DNA of 64,000 nt from Megaleporinus macrocephalus (taxonomy: Eukaryota > Chordata > Actinopteri > Characiformes > Anostomidae): contig CM038706.1 in NCBI GenBank assembly GCA_021613375.1, positions 21,890,866-21,954,865 of the forward strand, read 5' to 3'. Positions 56,770 to 64,000 of this stretch are shown piece after piece. The position numbers and the translations under genes were made by a program. Within the stretch, counting starts at the first letter, position 1; each line of letters begins with the position of its first letter. Under the pieces are notes generated by a model, which saw only the letters and a list, made by a program, of their open reading frames with translations, made no database searches and was not told where the DNA came from.

Positions 56770-57125
56770 ACATACACTATTAGAACTGCACTTGTTAGTT
56801 TAGCTTTGGCTGTATTCAACAGTTCGACAGCTGCTCTGCTTTGTAGCTGATCATTAAACATCTCCAAGTTTAGGGTATTTCTTGACTAAAGAACATTTAT
56901 TGAGGTAAAAGAATGCATTTTCTGCCTCGTAGCATTCTGAGACTATATTTTAAGTGTCTGCATATCTTCTCACGGTTGCAGCTGCAGTAACAGTCATGAG
57001 TCGAGCAATATAGCAGCATAGTCGGAGTTGCTGCTTGCCTTTCAAACTGGTGCCGTGGTCTTCTTAATGATGCAGTTGAGTGCTGTGAATTACTTCTTTC
57101 AAACTGAAATGGGATTATTTTACTT
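56770..57125 (-). repeat. Right inverted arm (~356 bp)
   Basis: Reverse complement of 54855-55219. Its outer end (ttttacttgcaatg) is cut at the point where the next fold-back repeat (gtggtcaggatcctcac) begins. Confidence 0.9.
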
Positions 57126-57425
57126 GCAATGTGGTCAGGATCCTCACAGGACCACCACACAGCAGGTACTATTAGGATGGTGGATTATTCTCAGCACCGC
57201 AGTGACACTGAAATGGTGGTGGTGTGTTAGTGTGTGTTGCACTGGTATGTGTGGATCAGACACAGCAGAGCTGCTGGATTGACTTTACATGGACTCATGT
57301 CTGTTAAAGCACTGCTGTGTCTGATCCACTTGTACAACACACACTAACACACCACCACTACATCAATGTCACTGCAGTGCTGAGAATGACCCACCATCCA
57401 AATAATATCTACTGATAAAATAGAC
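57123..57425 (+). mobile_element. Fold-back repeat family, copy 4 (palindromic core)
   Basis: The arm 57178-57275 (tggtggattattctcagcac...tgtgttagtgtgtgttgcac...gatcagacacagcagagctg) is the reverse complement of 57312-57405 (actgctgtgtctgatccac...caacacacactaacacacca...gcagtgctgagaatgacccac). The loop is about 35 bp. This is the centre of the family, with ends truncated. It can form a ~95-bp-stem cruciform or RNA hairpin. Confidence 0.85.
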
Positions 57426-57964
57426 AATGATGAAAATGGAATGAGACGATACATCCTGAAACAGATTGTAAGTATTCCAGCTAGCACAACAGCTTATTTG
57501 GCTGAAGTTTTAATACGTTATAGATCACATTCTTTTAAATCCCCAGGAAACAGAAAGTAACATATGAAAAATGTTTGCATGATACTGAACTTGAATTTTA
57601 TATTAAACATCCAATAGCACTTGAATGAAAAATCAAATATATAAATATAAAATGTGGCTCAAAACCTGCTGATCAGATCTATTTGAGAACTGTGTTGGAG
57701 TGGCTAATAAGCAGTTGATTGACAGCTCTCTACGCTCTGACTCGACTTTTAGAGGCACAAATGACACGTAGCCTAAACACCTCACGGATAAGAAATCAGA
57801 CATTTTGTTGATTATATACTGTTGACAGAGAGCCATTTGAGAACCAGCTACATGTGTATCTACTCTGGACGCTTAAGAAACCGTTAGCAATGCGACTTTT
57901 CAAGTGACTACTACTAAAAAACATGTTACAGGTGTTAATGATCTTAAAATAATCTGCTAAGATC
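57426..57964. other. Unique sequence, possibly hAT-internal
   Basis: A minus-strand 68-codon frame at 57633-57836 lies downstream of the hAT 5' end but shows no hAT domain that I recognise. Confidence 0.35.
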
Positions 57965-58292
57965 AGAAAAACAAGTAAACAGGTGCTGCCTTGCTGCTGT
58001 GTTGACCAGGCGCTATGGGATGTTTGTGCTTTAAGTGCTCGTGTATAGCAGTATTGTTGTGATCATCTCCACAGTGCAGAGCTGACAGAGCACCACGCTG
58101 TTGCGTTTCAGTGTGAAATACTCCCACAACTTTAGATACACGCAAGCAACTGTTTGTAGTAAGTTGCAGTAACTTTCAGTAGGCGCGGCCATCTTTGCGA
58201 CACATCGACACATGTTATGCTAATCAACTTCGTAACTTCGTTAATTTCGTAATCGATTATGTGAACTACGTCGGTGCGTCGCCCCAGCACTA
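57965..58292 (-). mobile_element. 5' end of a hAT transposon with a BED zinc finger remnant
   Basis: On the minus strand the element starts at a hAT-like terminal sequence (agtgctggggcgacgc, 58292 inward). It then encodes LWEYFTLKRNSVVLCQLC (58126 to 58076), followed one frame over by NNTAIHEHLKHKHP. The C-x2-C (58087 and 58078) and H-x4-H (58037 and 58022) spacing is that of a BED finger, the DNA-binding N-terminus of many hAT transposases. A frameshift near 58065 separates the two halves. No catalytic domain or 3' terminus was found, so the copy is truncated. Confidence 0.75.
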
Positions 58293-58904
58293 AGGGTACA
58301 GAGAAACAAAATCAACGTAATTACAACAAAAACACTGATTCAGATTACCTGGGGTACTACTATACTACCTAGCTAGAATAGCTGCTCTACAAACTACAAA
58401 CTGTTTCAAGCTGTGTAGCTTCTTTCCTTTAAACACTGCATTTATGGTGGGTTACACTTCAATTCTGTCCTTCACACTGAAACTTATTCTATAATAAAAG
58501 GCTCATTGTTTGAAGCGGTGGCAAAGCTAAGGTTTTTTTTATATACAATGTAATGCCTGAAGCTTATAATGAGTGTAAACTAAAATTATCTGCTAAAGAC
58601 TAGAGGTATTACTCATACACACCCCAGAGACTCAGGGCATGAATTACATATGCACCCCAGACACTCGAGATTTGATTCAAACTCGCATCCTAGGACTCAA
58701 GAGTTGACTTGGACTCATTTGAAATAGCTTGTGAACATAAATTAAGCTGGAATCTGATCTGATCTGTGAATACATGATGTGCTTTGTGAATACCAGTTCT
58801 GGTCTTATTTTTACATGCTTGATAAATACAAGCTCATGATAGAGAACTGTACACTGCGTGTGTATACTAAGTGTGTTTGCTTGCACCCTTACTGAGTGTG
58901 ACAG
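58293..58904. other. Unique AT-rich sequence
   Basis: No feature recognised. Confidence 0.45.
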
Positions 58905-59045
58905 ACCTCTGGAAAGGTTTAGACCAGCAGTTGCCAGCCCTGCTCTAACACACCTGATCCAACTAATCAGCTCATTACCAATTCTTCTCGAGATGGCGTG
59001 GGCTTGTTAAAGCAGGAAAACATTGCAATGTGCAGAACCAGGAAG
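58905..59045. repeat. Fragment of the repeat family at 23765-24200
   Basis: agccctgctctaacacacct, gatccaactaatcagctcat and gtgcagaaccagg match the complementary strand of the family seen around the SINE at 23.8-24.2 kb. Confidence 0.55.
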
Positions 59046-59645
59046 GAGAAAAACTTCAAAATTATGGAATAACCTAGCAATTAGTTTAAAGTTTACATGC
59101 CTTGAATTTTTTGGCGTGCAAGCTGAACATACAATTTTTCTCTGGCTTTTAATTCAGACATACATTTATATGTCTTCACTGCTCCTTTGTCCCCCTTTTA
59201 ATATTCTTAATTATATTTGGTCACTGCCTACTGAACTCGATTGTTTGCGATATTTTTAAACTGTTTGGAAATGGCAGCTGCTTTATACATTGTGTGAACA
59301 GTTCACACTGAATGGACAATTGTCTTATATTAAAGTACATTAACCCTACTATTTTTCAAAAATGTATTTATACATTTAGTCATTAAGATGTCAACTAAGC
59401 ACAGACAGTAGATGACACAAGGGTGTACATACCAGTATTAAAACAAGAGATAATGAGTATAAAACTACACAGAGTATAATATATACGTCATATATGCTGT
59501 CCTATGAAACAGCTCAGGTTTTTTTACAGCAATGCCTCCCATGCAAATGTAACTATTGCATTTACTGTCTTTTTTTAGTTTTTATATGTAAAGTTGGTAT
59601 AATGTTCAAAATAACTAACAAAACATGGATGTGCTAATCTGAGAT
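59046..59645. other. Unique AT-rich sequence
   Basis: No feature recognised. Confidence 0.45.
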
Positions 59646-59730
59646 GACTTGAACTGTGTTGAGTTGAGCTGAGTTTTGTTGAGTTGAACAGAGTTGAGTT
59701 AAGCTAAGTTGAACTCAGTCAAGTTAAAAA
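59646..59730 (+). repeat. Degenerate (GAGTT)n minisatellite
   Basis: gttgagttgagctgagtt and related pentamer blocks repeat for about 80 bp with interruptions. A GT-rich stretch follows at about 59840-59865. Confidence 0.8.
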
Positions 59731-61454
59731 CTACTGCTGTATTGCCACCTACACCCCCTCCCCAAACACACTTGCTAGAGGGGTTCAGAAGGTGTTGAGG
59801 CTGAGCTGGGAAGAGACTGACTGGTTGAAGCAACAGAATGTGTGAGTGTGTGCGTGTGTGTGTACGCAGATGCAGTGAGGTAGCGTGAGCGATGAGGGGT
59901 GACACGCAGCAGCGGGCTCATCGTGAGCACAGCCTCATTCACCATCAGCATCATTAGCTCATCACGGCTAGTCATGCGCGCTGCCGGCCGACCTTCATTG
60001 CTCTCTTTCTCTCATACGCACACACATACATACACTCCTCCCGCAACACGGGTTAGGGAGCTCTTACACCAGCTGTGCTCCGAATGTGAGCAGCTCACTT
60101 GGGCAGCCCAGCTGCCAAACAATTTCCAACTCAGTCTCTCCCCAAGGAGACACGACTGGCCGCTCATGCCTGAACCAGACCGCTGAGCGCACACAAGGGA
60201 GCCCACTGATCTCAAGGCTTTGCGTTACTTACACACTCACGAATTCCACACACCTGAACAGACTTCTACACCGCAGAGATCATACACACACATATGGATA
60301 TTACTCCCATTATTATCAGAGAACTTTTCAGAATGGTGTGGATCCTTTTGTAACAATTTTGGACTTTTTGAAAAGAACAACAGCCAACATACAGTGAAAA
60401 ATACACATCGATTCCTCTATTGAAGGTGGTCTTAATCATAATATTGCCTTGTTATTTCTTGTATGTATAAAGTTCACTCCCAAGAGCATATATATCATGA
60501 CAAAGAAAGAAACTTCTTTCCCTTCAAATTTCTCTGACAATAAAATGATTAATAAAATTAATGTGCTGGAATGACATGACACCAAATGACAGGCTTGTTT
60601 TCTGTGCAAAATATAGAGTACAAAGTTGTAAAGATGTCTTAAAGTAGTAAGAACCAAAGTAGTGTTTTGGGCCAAAATTGATTTGATGTAAAAAATAATA
60701 ACAATAAATACATTTAGCCTAAAAAGCATGCTGGTGGAACAGCAGCTGATTGACTGACATTAATTGAATTAATTTGATTAAGTAATTAATTTGACCACTG
60801 ACTGGCTAACTAAAACTAAATAACACTACAGCACAGCTGTGATGTATTAATAAATGTCCAAATAAACCTATTGTATGTTTTGACCCTGCAGGGTTCACTG
60901 GACACCACTCAGGTAGCTAACTTTACCATCTCTCCAGCTTAGCCAAGGAGGAGTAAGAAATATTGACATTTAGTACATTTCAGATAATAACATTAACTAG
61001 AAGTGCAATAGTTTGTGGATTGAAGAAAAGCAGGTTAGCATGCTCTGGTAAACATGCAGGTTCACTTTGGCACAATGTACTGCCAAACTCTCTAAGCTGC
61101 ACAAATAGAAACGAGCATATTAATTGCTTTTGCCAATACGTATAAATGTCTGTCTGTTTGTGAAAATCAGTGGTCTGTGAGGTTAACTGAGTTGGGTTTT
61201 TTTTTCTTTTTAAAGGCAGTCTGAACTGAATGAGAAATTGGTGGGGCATTGCCTCAGTAGTTTAAAAAACGGTGGGTTACATGTCTGCTCACCACTAATG
61301 GCCATCAAGTCAGTAATCTCAATATTACTGACCACAGAAAACATTCCAGTCATGTCATGTACACTCAACACATGATGTCATCAATTTAAAAAAGACACGT
61401 TTCACCTGTCTGCATAAAAACAGGGCTTTTTCCACAAGCTCCATTTTCACAACA
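59731..61454. other. Unique sequence, GC-balanced at first
   Basis: 59870-60230 is GC-balanced with several CpGs and might include a conserved element. No gene is supported. The frames at 59899-60397 lack family features. Confidence 0.4.
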
Positions 61455-61462
61455 AAGAGAGA

Positions 61463-61493
<31 letters not shown>
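61455..61493 (+). repeat. (GA)n microsatellite
   Basis: GA run with two CA interruptions. Confidence 0.95.
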
Positions 61494-62149
61494 AAACCTT
61501 TTCTAAAACATCCAGATACGTCCGGACAAGGCCTCTCTCACATCCATGAGCTGAATAGATGCCTGTATAACTCACAATGGGGTTCCTTGCATGATCCAAT
61601 ATAATCGTAGCTCTGAAATCAGACACCCCAGACAATTCCAAGACAGATATCTGCATGCTCAAGGATACCCACCCGTGCAGTTTATCTCAGATAACAAAAG
61701 TTGTTTTTTTTTTATCCTTAAACCATTACTTTCTCATTTTGGAGTAAAAAGAGCCTTCTCCCTAAAAGTGCCTTTTTATCTTTTGATTTGTATTAAAAAC
61801 CCTCCGTACCACTGGAGTCTAGAGCCAAGCCTTTGCAAACAAATTGCTGATTACAGGGAGAATTTATTATCTAGATTGCCTGTCTCTGGCACCGTCCCTC
61901 AATATCCCTGTGCAACGTGCTTTAAAAGAACAGAAGAGGTGCTGCCTGGCACATAGTTACTTATGAGATAATATCTAAAGTCCCTGTGCGTGAGCGCCTG
62001 CCTCACTCCCTCCCCGCAACTATATAAATGTATATGAGCCAAAAGTAGGCCAGAACTGAATCTGAATTTCAATAGCTTGCATTTTTTGTTTAGACGTGCA
62101 ATTTTGGCAGTAAGAGGTGCCATGCCCTGAATATCAATCACGGCCTGAT
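61494..62149. other. Unique sequence with a 121-codon open frame
   Basis: The plus-strand frame 61591-61956 is uninterrupted but has no recognised domain, start context or splice sites. It is treated as chance. Confidence 0.35.
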
Positions 62150-62880
62150 ATTGTGATCTGCTCAGGTGGGGTATAGCAGGGGGACGTGCAGACAGAGCGG
62201 CTCACGAAGACGAGCTCAAACAGTGAATCGCTTCGGCGGGGAGATGTCAACACTCTGTTGTTTTTTACATGAATTATTCTGCAGATGCGAAGTGATATCT
62301 TTTCCGCCTCTTCTCTCCTAAACATGCACTGGCATTACAGTCTCACACGTATATACACCATTCCTGCAGCACTTCAACTCACTCTCCTCTTTCCTCTTTC
62401 TGACCCGTATGCATTAGGTAGTAATATAAGCCATTGTGTTTGCAACCCCCACTCCCACCCCTCCAGCCGAAGACCTGGAGGTTAAATCTGTTAGCGAGCG
62501 GACATAATGGACTCCTTTTATGTGTAATCAGGATACACTCCAACACACATGTGACATTAAGACCAATCAATCGCTGGAATTTCCTTTCACAACTCTATCC
62601 CATAAAACAGTGTGAATGAATGTTATGGCAGCTATTGTTGCACTGAATAACATGATTACCGCACAATTTCCTGCCTTTCCCATCGCTGAGGAGAACAAAA
62701 TACAGAATTTTAATGCGCAGCCTTCAGGTTCACATGTTGTAATGTGGCTCTCCATTGTTTGCCAATCAGGCTCGCACTGCCAGCTGATGGTCACTGATTT
62801 GCCTTTAATTTGTTGTGCTTTCTTACCCTGCTTCATAACGACCAGAGGACTTAATAATCACACTTAAGTCACTAAAGGCG
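62150..62880. promoter_or_regulatory. Strong conserved-noncoding-element candidate
   Basis: Over 700 bp of non-repetitive, balanced sequence. It includes gaccaatcaatcgctgg (about 62562), gaatgaatgttatggcagct, ttgcactgaataacatgatt, a SOX-like ccattgtt (about 62752), ccaatcagg and cctttaatttg. All frames are short and broken by stops. The length and lack of repeats resemble vertebrate developmental enhancers. This is inference without alignment. Confidence 0.4.
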
Positions 62881-63395
62881 TGCTTTCACTACATTCACAG
62901 GCAGTTACTCACACAGTAATCTCATTATCACCACTGTCTGTTTTGAGTGCCAGTATTAAATGCACCTCAGTCACATCACTGCTCGACGAAGAATCAGCTG
63001 CCGCACACTGACGAGTCGTGCTCGCTCACACAGACACCAACATAACACGTCCAATTTAACATCATGAAGCAGGGCTGACACAAACACAGGGTACCGAATG
63101 TTCAAATTCTCTTAACATTCAAACTGCATTAATGCAAGCGCCAATTAAGCTGACAAACAAACTGGAAGAGCTTCACCTTGCCCCTTTTTACACACTGCAG
63201 GCAGTGGCAGGTATTGGCAGCCACTTTGCGGTGCAAGCGTCTTAATAGTATACCATAAAGCAACACACCAAGCTTAGAACTTTCTTCATTTATTTGTACC
63301 CCAAATATACTTCCTTCAAAAATGACTACACAGAAAACATCTGTAATGCTAATACTAATACTAATGATAATTTAACTAATATTTAACTATATATT
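62881..63395. other. Unique sequence, nothing recognised
   Basis: GC-balanced first half that may continue the block before it. An (ACTAAT)n-like stretch lies near 63350. Confidence 0.4.
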
Positions 63396-63515
63396 GGGGT
63401 TGCTGCTGAAAACTGTAGGTATGGTTCAGTCTGAGATGCTGGTCAGAGCGCACAGAAGCAGGAGTGAACTTTTGTCATCTAAAAGGTGCAAAGGCAGCAC
63501 ATCAGGTAGTAGTAA
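63396..63515 (+). repeat. Direct repeat, left copy
   Basis: gctgctgaaaactgtaggt, gagtgaacttttgtcatct, aaaaggtgcaaagg and ggtagtagtaacat match 63827-63925 in order. Confidence 0.65.
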
Positions 63516-63826
63516 CATTCATAATTCGAAAGTCTGAGGGAGCATGTTTTCAGGCTAAGGTCTAGCTCAGTGTTTAGATGTCAAATCAACATTACACTAA
63601 TGCAAATTACCAACATGCTTGAAAAAGTCAGATTCACATGCTTGTGACAGGTCAGTAGAACAACTGCTTTTCTGCTTGCTGTGTGCAATTATATATTATT
63701 ACCAGAATAATCCCAAATCCTACTTAGTGTTACGTTCAGTTACGAATGCTTTTTCCTTGATGTGGCTTGATGTACTAATGACAGTTTACCAAAAACGTAC
63801 AATAATAATTGAAAAATAATAATAAT

Positions 63827-63925
63827 GGGGTGCTTCTGAAAAGTGTAGGTGCGGTTCCGGCATGAGTAAACTTTCATCACCTAAAAGATGAAAGGTAAGC
63901 AGCAGAGGTAGTAGTAACAGGGCAT
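63827..63925 (+). repeat. Direct repeat, right copy
   Basis: gtgcttctgaaaagtgtagg, gagtaaactttcatcacct, aaaagatgaaagg and ggtagtagtaacag match the left copy, which is longer by an internal segment. Confidence 0.65.
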
Positions 63926-64000
63926 ATAGCTTATTGCCTATAAATATACATAACCAAATATACGAACAGCTAAGCACTAATTCACTAACTCATTACTTCT

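Larger units (their letters stand above)
54855..57125. mobile_element. 2.3-kb structure with long inverted arms and an internal tandem repeat
   Basis: Left arm 54855-55219 and right arm 56770-57125 are reverse complements at roughly 90% by eye. Between them lie a 183-bp tandem repeat and about 0.9 kb of unrelated sequence. The small frames MLLVFQTGAVVFLMMQLSAV (minus, 54957) and MLLAFQTGAVVFLMMQLSAV (plus, 57028) are the same arm sequence in opposite orientation, not genes. It may be a long-inverted-repeat (fold-back type) DNA element or an inverted duplication. No transposase and no target duplication were identified. Confidence 0.7.

Noticed and set aside
61591..61956. 121-codon frame as a possible exon
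   Set aside because: No domain, no credible splice sites, and no sign of conservation visible from the sequence.
1..64000. tRNA, rRNA or snRNA genes
   Set aside because: I saw no intact A/B box pair or rRNA motif. The only tRNA-like sequence is the SINE head at 24.1 kb, with a damaged B box.

Overview
The window looks like a gene-poor stretch of a ray-finned fish nuclear genome. I found no protein-coding gene that I can support with confidence. The evidence for a fish is its repeat content: Tc1-like relics, L1/Tx1-like and CR1/L2/Rex1-like LINE fragments, a tRNA-derived SINE, a BED-finger hAT end, an LTR-retrotransposon LTR, and abundant (CA)n and (GA)n tracts. Four copies of a fold-back repeat (10.8, 36.3, 52.2-53.8 and 57.1 kb) resemble, from memory, a family common in characiform and siluriform fishes. 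That lineage guess is recollection, not a search result.

Layout. 0-11 kb: AT-rich DNA with a duplicated 107-bp segment, a Tc1 relic (2.3-2.8 kb), a 5'-truncated L1 tail inserted into a tandemly duplicated segment (5.3-6.8 kb), two copies of a 0.37-0.43 kb dispersed element (6.2 and 9.1 kb), a dead LINE reverse transcriptase (9.7-10.8 kb) and the first fold-back repeat. 11-20 kb: mostly unique sequence with one conserved-looking block (14.5 kb) and a weak exon candidate (17.57 kb). 20-25 kb: two Tc1 relics, L1/Tx1 RT remnants, and a SINE nested in an older repeat. 25.3-27.4 kb: long polypyrimidine, then polypurine, then polypyrimidine tracts. 28-36.5 kb: dispersed repeats, a 30-bp AT-rich minisatellite arranged as a giant inverted repeat (31.1-31.9 kb), and an LTR with its preceding internal region (34.8-36.3 kb).

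37-49 kb: mainly unique DNA with several blocks that look like conserved noncoding elements (37.5, 38.0-38.5, 40.5-40.7, 42.4-42.9 and 46.4 kb) and two further Tc1-like relics. 49.7-51.6 kb: a GC-richer block followed by a 1.6-kb polypyrimidine minisatellite; its 612-codon reading frame is a composition artefact. 52-58.3 kb: a transposon-dense interval with a nested CACTA-like insertion, a MITE with terminal inverted repeats, a 2.3-kb structure with ~360-bp inverted arms around a 183-bp tandem repeat, a fold-back palindrome and a hAT 5' end. 59-64 kb: unique DNA with a strong conserved-noncoding candidate at 62.2-62.9 kb.

No genes act together here. The picture is an intergenic or large-intron region with possible regulatory elements between layers of decayed transposons. 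Family names rest on recognised motifs and remembered consensus sequences. Conserved-element and exon calls are hypotheses, and boundaries are approximate unless stated.
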